A DNA stretch of 64,000 nucleotides from Echria macrotheca (lineage: Eukaryota > Ascomycota > Sordariomycetes > Sordariales > Schizotheciaceae). Position 1 is the first letter of the stretch. Each line of letters begins with the position of its first letter. A program made the position numbers and the translations under genes. Where the stretch lies: contig MU839833.1 in assembly GCA_030411725.1 (NCBI GenBank), forward strand, positions 1,116,001-1,180,000. Direction: 5' to 3'. The notes below the pieces were generated by a model, which had not been told where the DNA came from, did not search any database, and saw only the letters and a program-made list of their open reading frames with translations. Below are positions 22,410-32,661 of this stretch, in pieces.

Positions 22410-25317
22410 TCAGCCAGAAGGCTTCCTCGCATAGAACCCAGACATATCCATCAACAACAAGAGCTGCTCAACCGTGTTTTCCCCGTTCTGACTCCCTGCC
22501 TGAGTCTTACTGTTGGACGCCGTCCTCTCACTGAGCCCCCTACAGACCGTGAGGAACAGCTCCAACTTCTTCTTGAACGCCGAATACAGCTTTTCTGGCG
22601 TTTCTACCTCCTTATCCTCGCCGCCAGCGCCATCTTGGTGTCGCAGCTGCTTTGCGAACCGCAATATCACAGCAAACGTCTCCTCCAATAGCTTCAAAAT
22701 CGGCTGCTGTCGCTTGCGAAGGAGAAGCGTCATCATCACATCGTCCAATACGCGTTCCTGACGTTCGCGAAGCATATCCGGGCTGTAGTTTTTGCCGCCG
22801 TCGTCTTCCTCAGCCGTCCTGGCACTCAAGGAATCGGCCTCGACAAGTTCCAGCCAGGTCCAGAAATGGTGCCACGGCGTCGTAACCCCCGTCTCGAAGA
22901 AGTAAGCAGCAATCTGGTGCACAAAGTGACGCGCCTCTATACAAAACCGTAGCGAAGCGTCGCTCGCGCTCTTATTCCGGCGGCCAGACAGCGGAATGTC
23001 GTAGACAAGCTGGTTAACGACATATAGCATCCGCTGGACTCGCAATAAGCTCATAAATATTCGATCGTACTTGACAAGGACTGTCGGCGTGATGATGGGT
23101 CGAAGTGGCGATGGAGCCTTGTAAGATAGACGCAAAAAGTCTAAAGCCTCGAGAGAATCTGGGTCCATACAGCGGTCAACCTCATCGGGAGACATATCAC
23201 GGACGGCGAAACTGAGTTCTCCTGGCAGATCGGACTTCGAACCGCGAGAGGGCTTCTCGAGATGGCCCTCCCGCCAGTGCCCGTTGGGATATTCATAGCT
23301 CTCAGAAAGAACCCCCATCAAGGCCAGCCGGAGCTCTGAGCTTGCTGGCGGCCAGTTCTCTCGGCCGCCCAGCCGAAGACCCATAGTCCCGGCGCCGAGG
23401 GCTACCCCAGCCTGACGCTCGGCCGTGGCGAGATCCGAGTCAAAGAGGGCGTGCGATAAGCGACTGCAGAGAAGCCCGTTGCTGAGTAGGTAGTATTGTT
23501 TCAAAAGGTCGAGATGCATCTTCAGCTCATGGGCACTGAACAGCATCCTCATACACTCCCGGTTGATGAGTTTTGACTGAGCGTGGATCGGAGGGCCAAA
23601 TGAGAGCAGCGGGACCAGCGACCAGTGAGGCGAGAGGGTCTCGTCAACCGCGAGACGATCAAAATCTGGATATAGCTGGTCGCTGAGCAGGTGAGAAAAG
23701 GCGTTCTCGCCGTGTTGATCCTTCAGAGGTTGGCTGAGTTGGTTCATCGAGGCAACAAGGGCGGCTTCGATCCGCCCGTCTTCTTGGCCGTAGACTCTCA
23801 GCCCGGAGGGTGTGTTTTCCTCCGAGTTACTCCATGTCGTCTCTGCCCTCGGAGGCGCGGTTTCCCGCAGGGCACGGGAGACAGCGTTCCTATAATGGTT
23901 CACGTCTGACTCTAGCCGTGTTATGGCTTCCCAGTCAAACTGCCATTCAAGGCTTGGTGGCGCTGCTTGGCTGACAACGGAGTGCTGGGAGAGCGGGTGG
24001 TCGGGATGATGGTCCCGAAGGAAGCGGAGGTTTCGGCCAGCCTCAAACGCCGTCCGGGCGACATCCTCGGGCATGAAGGATGGTATTTTGTCCTCGTCGA
24101 GGAAATAGTCTGCTTCCTCAAGCTCGTAGCCCGTGTCGTCGATCCACACTTTGTCGGCGACCTTGACGAAGCTCTTGCCAGGACCGGTTTTCGTGATACG
24201 TATCCCCTGTTCTGCCCTCAGACCAACCCACTCTTCGACGAAATCTGTCCATGGCTTCGACACGAGCCGTAGTATCTCACGGGCTACGCCTTGCAACAGA
24301 CGGTTACGGTACTCTGCAGAATGCGCTTCTTCGAACAGGCAGGATAATATTGCTTCGTCGGATTTCTGTTTCGCGAGCTTCGCCACAAGGTTTCTGACGT
24401 AGGTCAAGACGGTATGAACCGGCCGGACAGCATCTTGCAGCTGAAGCAATGATATGGTAGAGTGACTCCGTAGGTTAAGCTCGGACTGGACTGCAAGAAC
24501 GAGCTGATCGACTGCTCCGGCGAGGGCGACTCTGGTAGGACTAGATGCACGCGAGTACGTCCGTTCGACAAATGAGCCAAGTTGCTTGGTAGCATCTGCG
24601 CATTCCATGCAGAGACTGTCGATACCTCCTACCGACTCGGGGGAAAGCCCGGAAGTTCGCAACCGGGGTGCTGTCTTGACGAAAGACTTCTTCTCGGTAT
24701 CCCACGTGAAAAGGAGCGAACTTCTTCCAAGTGCTAAATTGAGCAGGCAGGCAGCATAGTCCGCATTGCCGACGACCCCTGAGCTAACATGGCCACTGTC
24801 CGTTCGTGAGGCAACTAACTCATCGAATGCTGCAGGGCCGGCCTCAGTGATGTAAGTAGCGGGCTTTTGCCCATCCGCTTGGTCGAACGCATCCCAGGTT
24901 TTCAGCTCAGGAGGCCGGGCGAATGTGTGGTCATGGTCGACCCACCAGTCCTCCTCAGGGGCTAGGACGATGTCGCTCTCTGTGTTCGACCTCTTCTCGA
25001 TGGGCTCATGTCTTTTTTTGGATGTACCGGGAGTAAGTTCCTTCAGAATCTCTGGCAAGTCAAAGAATGGCGAGATGGTGGCCTCATCGGAGTTGACTTC
25101 CAAGATGCCTGGCTCATGACCTGCAATGAGGCAGTCGGGCGCTCCTATTATCGGTCAGTACTTTTCCAGGAAGCACAGCGATGTGCAACATACTAGCGAC
25201 GTCAAGCACGAACAGAGGGTGGTTGGAGTTGATGTCGAAAATAGACTGCTCTAGCCATGTCGACGGCTTCCAAAAGTCTGGAATAGCAAACGGATCGGCC
25301 TCGTTCTCTTGGGCCAT
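22410..25317 (-). CDS. Gamma-tubulin complex component, Spc97/Spc98 family (GCP5/GCP6-like)
   Basis: Microtubule-nucleating complex subunit acting at the spindle pole body. Two exons, 25317-25194 and 25144-22410, give 952 residues. The N-terminus MAQENEADPFAIPDFWKPST is the form seen in the accessory fungal GCP subunits. The C-terminal GRIP2-type region is clear: LDLLKQYYLLSNGLLCSRL, then LDFLRLSYKAPSPLRPIITP and LVKYDRIFMSLLRVQRMLY. The short intron (25145-25193, GTATGT...TAG) is supported by restored reading into RAPDCLIAGHEPGILEVNSD. The size and the DPF.IPDFWKPS opening favour the GCP6/Alp16 or GCP5 class over the core GCP2/GCP3, but I cannot separate these by eye. It shares a 337-bp divergent promoter region with EAF7. 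Confidence 0.88.
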
Positions 25318-25654
25318 GACGGCGCATGTCGTAGATTGCTCAAGTTACTGTTCCTCTTTCCTCGTGGACTTCCATCCCTGGAACTCGTTCTGCACGTGGT
25401 TTGGTGCACTTGCAATGGCCTTGACGCGTTCAGGCGCGTCTCGCGTGAGCTGCAGTTTGTGCAGTGCACCGCGGGTCGAGCTTCCCCACTAGAGCAGCTC
25501 CTATGCTAATGACACAGCGAGACACCGAGCTCCGTTCCTGCTGCAGGCCAACAAACCCCCACACTACTGCCAAAGAGTAACGACATCAATTTCTTCTTAT
25601 TTCATTCAACTAGCAGCTTGTACAGAGGAGCAATTACGTCGCCAACTATCCGCA
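25318..25654. promoter_or_regulatory. Bidirectional promoter, gamma-tubulin complex gene / EAF7
   Basis: 337 bases between divergent start codons. Only short frames are present and no TATA box stands out. The promoter role is inferred from the arrangement. Confidence 0.55.
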
Positions 25655-26606
25655 ATGCCACCTAAAAAGCGCGGCCGAAGCAGCGTGGGTGTGCCATCAG
25701 GAACGGCTACCCCCTCGCGAGAGGACGACCCGATGGACGTCGACACGCCAGTAACAGCCGAGACACCCACAGCGCCTACACCGGCACCCAAACCAGCTGT
25801 CGACCTCAAAGATCCGTGGACGGATGACCAGCTTGCCTCGTTGTTCAAGGGCGTTGTGAAGTGGAAGCCAGCGGGTAGGTCATTACCACTCAAGCCACAA
25901 GCAAACGGCTGACAATGGGTGCCCAGGAATGCACAAACATTTCCGCATGCTTGCCATCAGTGAACAGCTCCAGAACCACGGCTTCAGCGTCGAGTCATGT
26001 CCGCACACACGCATCCCCGGCATCTGGGCCAAGCTTCGGGAGTTCTACGATCTTGAGGCGGTTGACGAGCGCGAGAACAGTTTGGACCCGCCCGAAGAGC
26101 CTGGCCGGCCTCGACGATATCGCGATTTCGACCTACCGTACGGGGAATATGGCCACATGAAGATTGAAAGGGCTCGGGCCGACCCCAGCGAGGCGCCTTC
26201 CAGTCCTCCCCAGTGGGATCCCGATGCACCACCTCCGGCGACCAGCGGACGGCGTAAGCGTGGCCTCTCTGAGTCGGCGCATAAGACCCGCAGTAGTACT
26301 GTGGAGGATACCGAGGGAGAAGCTTCGGCGGCAAGCCCACCGCGGAAGACAGCCCGGGGCGGCGGAAAGCGTGCGGCGAGCAGAGCACGTCGAGCCAAGG
26401 AGGAAGTAAAACAGGAAGAGCAGTCTGCTTCAGACGATTCCTTGACTTCGGAGGAAGAGGAATCCGGATCTGATGGCACAGATGCAGAGGAGGGAGAGGA
26501 AGAGGGGGGAAACTCGGCGACCAAGTCTTCCAGAGGCAGGGGTAGAGGCGGAGGCAGAGGGAGAGGTCGTGGCGGCCGAGGTCGAGGTCGCGGAAGGGGA
26601 GGTTAG
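25655..26606 (+). CDS. EAF7: NuA4 histone acetyltransferase subunit Eaf7 (CT20/MRGBP family)
   Basis: Chromatin factor; Eaf7 belongs to the TINTIN module of NuA4 and pairs with Eaf3. Two exons, 25655-25874 and 25927-26606, give 299 residues. The conserved domain spans about residues 48-140: WTDDQLASLFKGVVKWKPAG, then MHKHFRMLAISEQL, a GIWAKLREFYDL segment, and RDFDLPYGEYG. The intron falls in the Gly codon between KWKPA and MHKHF, exactly restoring the family motif. The C-terminal half is low-complexity, first acidic (SDDSLTSEEEESGSDGTD), then a tail of about 26 residues made almost only of RG and RGG. A nuclear-localisation-like KRAASRARRAK occurs near 210. It is followed 275 bases later by ASK1 on the same strand. 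Confidence 0.92.
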
Positions 26607-26881
26607 ATCAGTGCTCTCTGCGTGAGGATCTTGCAAGGCGTAACGAGATGAGAAGCGAGTAGAGGATTAGTATGGTTATGATACCCGAGCAATAGAGGCC
26701 AGCGACTTGATTACGACACCAAGCTGTCGAATGGTATTTGTTGTCTTGTCAATCTTGTCTCCTGCGCGTGTACCCCGCCCCCGCAACCCGCGTCAACAAT
26801 TACACCCAAGACGCGCCAAATCCACACACAGGCTGGATCTCGCCGCAAACATCTTTTTGAACGCACGACAGACCAGGTATA

Positions 26882-28367
26882 ATGTCGCGCCCCGGCCAGG
26901 CAGCACCGAGAGCCCTCACGCTCACCGAGGAGCTTGAAAAGCTGGAGCAGTCCATCACGTTGACGCTGCAAGGCAAGCCGTCAGTTCCTGCTTCCGATTG
27001 CGCCCACGACTGACTCCGGGTCCAGAAATCGACTCCAACTTTAGCAAGGCGCATCGCATTGTGACCACGAGTATTCTGCCTCTTGTGGAGCAGTATGGCG
27101 AGCACTCGCGATCTGTCTGGGAGGCTTCCAAGGTTCGTTACAGCCAGGCCGTAATGCGCGTAGGATGCTGACGATTGCGCAACAAGTTCTGGAAGCAATT
27201 CTTCGAGGCCTCGGCCAATGTCTCCCTCTCGGGTTACGAGGAGCTCGCCAACGGCGAGGATACAACCGCCCTGACGGGTGAAGGAGAGACGAGCGTCCAG
27301 GACGAGACCACGGCTAACTACACCCCTCGGCCGCGCAGTGCTTCTGGCAGCGGTGGTGTTGCGGCAACCGCCAACGTGACAGCCGACGAGTCATCCGTGT
27401 TCCACCAGAACACGGCCGAGCAGCGAGGGCATGAGGTTTCGATCCTGAGCGACCGCGATGGTGATCTTAGCGGGAGCACCCCCCGGCCGCCGGCGACGAA
27501 GTCCCTGACATCCTCGGCGCGACCGCAGTTTGCCGGTCTTGACTCGCCGTACGAGGCACTCAGGAAGCGCGAGCGCGAAGCTAGTGGAGGCGCCGCTCAG
27601 CAGGAAGAGGATACAGAGCTCCTCTTCCAGCAGCACACGGCCAGGCTTCCAGATATGTCCATGACACCCAGCAGGGCACGTGAGGAGGACGACGACGACA
27701 CGCAGTTTGGTGGCGCGCCCTCGAACAAGGACCCACTGCTGCATCGCATGTTGGACAAGAACTACCGCGTCATGGCGACACCGCTCAAGGGTGGGACGGG
27801 CGTATCGCCAATCAAGTGGAAGGTGACAGAGAAGCCGATACTGGAAAAGGGCAAAGACAAAGAAAAGGAAAGGCCGCTGTGGGAAGACTCGCCCATGTCG
27901 AGTCCCGAGATGGCGGTGCCGCAGCTGCGGAGTGCGGCATTCATGTCACCGATGCGCGCGGCGTATCGCGCCAAAGCCGGCGTAGCGAGGGGTGCACCGA
28001 GGACTCCGGGCGTCAGCGTGCAGACGCCGGCTACCGGTCGCAAGACCAAGAACGTGTACGGGAGCGAGAAGGACGCCGAGGCGTATCCGGATGAGATTAC
28101 GTGGGAGAGCGACGACGATGATTTTGCGGGTATGAGTCCGCCCAAGACGATTCAGTTTGCGCTCCCGCCGTCGAAACTGCTCCAGACCCCAGGTGCGTAT
28201 CCTGCCAAATGTGAAGCTTTGGTTACTAATATGTTTGCACAGCGCGGGAAGCCAGTAAGCGGATTGTCGACAATATTCTTATGACGGCAGGTGCCGAGGA
28301 GGACTCGACTGAGTACAGCCCGAGTGTGGTCAAGATGAACCCGGATTTGTTGGACGACACTTTTTAA
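26882..28367 (+). CDS. ASK1: DASH complex subunit Ask1
   Basis: Subunit of the fungal DASH/Dam1 ring that couples kinetochores to spindle microtubules. Four exons, 26882-26972, 27026-27132, 27187-28192 and 28243-28367, give 442 residues. The Ask1 domain is at the N-terminus: LTLTEELEKLEQSITLTLQE, IDSNFSKAHRIVTTSILPL, VEQYGEHSRSVWEASKFWKQ, and FFEASANVSLSGYEE. The rest is Ser/Thr/Pro-rich with many possible kinase sites, ending in a conserved-looking ASKRIVDNILMTAGAEEDS and NPDLLDDTF. The first intron starts GCAAGC; nearby GT choices break the frame, so a GC-AG intron is the best reading. Introns 2 and 3 are canonical. The neighbouring genes encode a gamma-tubulin complex protein and Eaf7, an association with chromosomes and the spindle that may be chance. 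Confidence 0.92.
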
Positions 28368-28865
28368 GTTGATATCCGGGGATCAGGCTTCATCATTATA
28401 GCTATGGCGGGACAGTGTGTGTAGAGTGATACCCCTTTTGATAATAAAACAAATTTGCAGATTATCATTTTTCTGGCAGACTACTCTTTGAACTAAAGCA
28501 AAAAATAAAGCAAAATCGCACTCATTCCCTACTTCCTTCCATCTCTCATCCTCCTTTTCTCCTATCTACCTCCCCCAGAGTCAACCAGCATTCTAAATTA
28601 GAAGCCCTGTATCCTCTCTTCCCCTTGGATATCCAGCCGCGGCGTCCCCGTATCATCGCCATACAGTCAGTCATTTCGACGAATCAACCCCTTCACCTTT
28701 CTCTCATACCCACTTCTACTGGAAGCAAGACTCGGAGAAAGCGGTGTTGCGTGTGTCGTTCGTCCACGTTGCCGGTGACCGTAGAGTACGAGAAATTTGG
28801 ATTTGGGAATTTGCCCCGAATCGAATTGATATTGAGTCCCTCGAGAATTTGACTAGAAAGTTTTT
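28368..28865. other. Convergent 3' intergenic region ASK1 / small Ser-rich gene
   Basis: About 500 bases with a poly(A)-signal-like AATAAA at 28443 and A- and T-rich tracts. No further gene is visible. Confidence 0.55.
28443..28448 (+). terminator. AATAAA, likely ASK1 polyadenylation element
   Basis: AATAAA in the context GATAATAAAACA, 76 bases after the ASK1 stop codon. Position and sequence fit; fungal poly(A) signals are loose, so it is only suggestive. Confidence 0.4.
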
Positions 28866-29132
28866 CTAGATCCCCATCCGGATCTGGGAGCGCATGATCT
28901 TGTCCGTGCTGAGGTGCTTCTTTTGGTCTTTTGAGGAGGTGCTGCTATGCAGACGTTCCTTGAGGAGACTTAGACGGCTCGAGGAGGAGGTGGAGCTTCT
29001 CGAGGAGATGGAGCTGGATCGGTTGCGCTGCTGCTGGTGGGCGGGTTGCTGCTGGTGGAGGGCTTGTCTGCTTTGGACGATTTCTTGGCCGTAGGTGCGG
29101 CTGGTGGGCATGGAGAAGCTGTAGGACGACAT
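28866..29132 (-). CDS. Small basic Ser/Gln-rich protein, 88 residues, unknown function
   Basis: A single-exon ORF of 88 residues beginning MSSYSFSMPTSRTYGQEIV. It has a Gln/His-rich stretch (ALHQQQPAHQQQRNRS), a long Ser run with Arg, then SLLKERLHSSTSSKDQKKHL and the basic end RSQIRMGI. There is no signal peptide, membrane segment or known domain, and it looks intrinsically disordered. The evidence that it is real: a TATATAAG element about 180 bases upstream of the ATG, an A/C-rich leader of fungal type, and the ATG as the start of the serine-rich frame. An upstream in-frame extension would begin at a non-ATG codon. No function can be offered. Confidence 0.6.
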   Translation of the reverse strand: MSSYSFSMPTSRTYGQEIVQSRQALHQQQPAHQQQRNRSSSISSRSSTSSSSRLSLLKERLHSSTSSKDQKKHLSTDKIMRSQIRMGI

Positions 29133-29308
29133 TTTTACTGGTGTTGTTTTTGTTGTTGGTGGTGTTGTGTGTAGGGTATGTTGGAAAGGGGGAGGAGATA
29201 TCTGATAAAGATGATCAAGATGCTTTGATTGCTTTGCTTGATTGTCTGTTTGTGTCTGTGTGTGTGTGAACAAAGAGTACGAGACCCTGAGGCAGACTTG
29301 TCGTTGGA

Positions 29309-29316
29309 CTTATATA
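29309..29316 (-). promoter_or_regulatory. TATA box of the small Ser-rich gene
   Basis: TATATAAG read on the minus strand, about 180 bases upstream of the ATG at 29132. The bases downstream of it form a CA-rich leader. Confidence 0.5.
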
Positions 29317-29461
29317 CACAAATGAGACCATCGTCAACACCACCACAACACCCCCCCTCCCCTTTCCTCGCCAGGAGTGTAGGCATCGTCAGGGGGTACG
29401 CGCCAGCAAGCTTTTCCTGTCGTAGTCCTTACTGTCTACGACAAACCCTGTAACCGCGCCG

Positions 29462-29472
29462 GGTGAGTCACC
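29462..29472. promoter_or_regulatory. Palindromic bZIP-type site (TGAGTCA)
   Basis: GGTGAGTCACC is an 11-bp perfect palindrome apart from its centre base and contains TGAGTCA, the core bound by Gcn4/CPC1 and AP-1-type factors. It lies about 330 bases upstream of the Ser-rich gene start. Function is inferred from the core only. Confidence 0.35.
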
Positions 29473-32400
29473 CCTTGGAAAGAAAAAACCTGTACCCAAA
29501 GAAGAGCATGACATGAGAAAAAAAGACTATTTGGTGCGGATGTGCAATAGCCTTGCCAAGATGGGGAACACAGCCTACGTACATGGCCGGCGTAACCACA
29601 GCCCAGGCTGACGCGCAGAGCCGCGTGTGTGTGCGTGTACGGAAGTGGAAGAGAGTGTGTGTGTGTCGTCAAGACCCGGTCCGGCATCTTCCCCCTTCTC
29701 CTCTGTCAATTGTTGCTTGGAATAAGCGCGCGGGGTTTTTGCTGTGAGCCAGACTTACATGCGGTAGGTACGCCCTGCGTATACCTAGGTAGGTGCCCTG
29801 CGCCTCGCTCGCCGGAAGCGCAATGTCATGCGCAATTGAGCGAGAGCTACCGTTCAATTCCGTTGTCAGTCGCACATCGCACATTTGCAAACCGAGCTCC
29901 TTGATTCGACAATGCCATCTTTCAATTTAGGCCTGAGTCATCCATCTTTTTGGCCCGTAACCTGTTGTAGTTCGCCGAGTCTTACCCCCCGGACGACTAC
30001 GACAACAGCTCCGCAGCGTCGTACTTTCGGCTCGGGTCCGCTCGGCGGTGCCCGGGTCCTGGGGTTCGTCACCTGGCTGTTGGGACCCGAAATCGCATCG
30101 GAACGCCGATAAATGTCTCTTCAGCGTGGGTTTTGCACACTTGCGCGTGACGCTGTCCGACGCCCTTCGCAAGGCCACGAGGCCACACGTCAGCGGGTGG
30201 AACCGCCAGCGACGACAGCAACCATCGGGACGCTTAGGCAAATGAACGGATGCGACGCCATCACGAATGCCTTGTGGACCTATTCTGTCCGTTGCTGACA
30301 ATGGATTAGCCTACAGGGACCCGACGGCGCCTTGTTTCCTAAAATTTGACGATATCGTCGTCCTTGCTGTCTGTTGTCCCCCCTCAAAAGGCCGTCCTCG
30401 ACATCCTGCGCCTCGACAAAAGGTTCAGGCTAATTGTTGGCACTTTTTTGAGCAAAGAAATGTACAGACTATCGGCAGTCATCCTTATCAGGCTTTTTGT
30501 TTAGACTTACCGGACTTTACCGAGTATGACAGCGTCGAAAGGAGGCTGTGTGGCTGCAGTTCCTGGGACCGCAGCAGATTTCTGAGTCTGTTCCTGGATT
30601 CCGTGTAACCAAAAGCTTGTCCCGACAAGCATCTCCCGCATCGCCATCAGCCACTCTGTCCCACCATCTTGTTCCATTGCCGAGCGTGGCGTCCGGGCAG
30701 GAAACGTGGCTACGACTACGGAATAATCCCCGCGATATCAGACACTCTGATCAGACTTCACGGCCTCTGACCCTGTGTTCGTGTCGTCGAGAATGCCCCG
30801 CGCCATGTTGGTGGTTCTGGTGACTCGACTAGAAGTGTGCCTTTGATGGATGTCCTGGACGGCATAATGAAACATTGGAGAAGATGACTTCGGCAGTTGA
30901 TAGCGATAGAATCTTCATGGAGGCCCCCGCTGATGATCTCAAATCATGAGATGCTCGAAACATATTCCTGACTCGAAAGTGTAGTGACCGTCTAGGTGCC
31001 AGCCACATCTTTACACAACGTGGCTGATGAATTGTGGCTAGAGATGATCGCTTCGGGGTTTCTTCGGAAGCGCAAAGTCGAGTGAGCTCTCTGGCGGTTT
31101 GGCGGTGAGTTCGTTTTCGGTTGGCAGAACTGCTGGATTGACCAATCGGGCACTTCGCTACCGACTCACCGCTCGTGTTCGTATTCAAATGCACGACATC
31201 GAATTTGTCGGACGGCAATCCGGCCAGGACCCCGATTCTCCGCGACGGCCAAGACGGGGTGGACAACGACAACCCCGCTGCTGGCTCGCCTTATAATATA
31301 CCCCTCCATCTTCGCGAGCATCGTCTTTGCGAGTCACGGCGATTGTCCAGTCTGGGCGGACAAGAAACTTCATACAGCGCTGTCGAGTCGATACTTCAAA
31401 AGTCTCAGAGATGCGTCATCCTCAGTCAGCGCTGCAGGTACCGGGCAGGAAGGTCGTGGGGGATTTACCCCACCAAAATTCTATTCCTCGCGACCATTGG
31501 ATCTGATTTGTTGAGCTGCAATCCTGGCGGGGAAGCTTCAACGTCATGAACGTCCTCCGAGAACATGATCCGTAAAGTCTGGCCAGTGAACATCGCTTCT
31601 ACAAAAAATTAGCAACGTAGAGCTGTTTTGAGCAGTCATCTGCTGACAAAATGTCATGTTCAGAACCTCACTAGAGGCCGCGATGTACCTGTAAACGCAA
31701 AACATTTTGTTGGTTATCTAATCAAGGGTCCAGAGGTCGAGCACGGACCCGACATGGATGTCCATCGCCGTCGTCCCATCTGCATGCAAACTCACCTTTC
31801 TGAGTTTAGTCTCCGCAAGCGAGACCACCCAATGAACGACAAGATCCAGCAGCTTTTCCGTGATGCCATTGCAACTCGCAGTGCTCGCTTGACGGTACCG
31901 GACAGTCTTGAAATCCGAGCCTTGGATCTCCATGAGAACAAGACCGAGAGTGCCTGTGGCGAGAAGAAGGGCAAAAGCGGACTGGTCTCCGCTGTCCAAG
32001 GCGGAACCTTGAAAACGTTTCACAGCTTCCCTGTCCGGGAACACCCAATTCGCAAGCGGGATTGGCTCCTCTTTAACCAAGATCCCTGTGATGAAAAAGG
32101 AAAAGTTCCAAATCTGTTGACAGCCAAAGCCAGAGAACTTTGGAGCTGAGGGAGGCAGAATTCGAACGATGAAACCAGCCAGCAACAGGTCTCCAGCTGG
32201 GCGAAAAAAAGGTATAAAGTCCATGGGTGGTTGTTGCAGAGCGGTTCCGTGACGGTGTTGCTTGATTTGCAGGGCAAATTACCGCACCCCACCGCTCGTC
32301 TCTTCGCTCCAAGTCGCCAAATTTTGAGTGCGATTGACCCCGGCAATCACGACCGTTTGGCGTTGCAGACCCAGCAGAGGCGAGCCGTCACCGAGGAAAA

Positions 32401-32661
32401 AACATCGGACCAACCAGCCTAACCCCGAGCCCGCTCATTTCTTCTTAGTCCCGCCCAGCCAACTTCGCTCGCTCCCGTCCTGGGCGGCCCCCTTTCTCCA
32501 TTCCTGCTTCTTGTTGCTCCCGCCCGGCTTGTGGTCTTTGGATTGTGCAACAGACGCAGCAGCAGCACTCGACCGTCCTCCGCCGACTCGAGAGCAGACA
32601 GCAGCTGCCCAACCCGCCCCTCGCGAAGTCGTGCGCCAGGCGCAATCCGAACAACGGCAAA

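Larger units (their letters stand above)
29133..32661. other. Intergenic region between the Ser-rich gene and ERG5
   Basis: 3.5 kb between two divergent genes, so it includes both promoters. It contains the TATATAAG at 29309-29316, a palindromic TGAGTCA site, TACCTAGGTA-like motifs at 29763-29795 and a few open frames, the longest being 168 codons on the minus strand (32224-31718). None matches a family I know. The last 250 bases before 32662 are CT-rich on the plus strand, as expected for the ERG5 leader. Confidence 0.5.
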
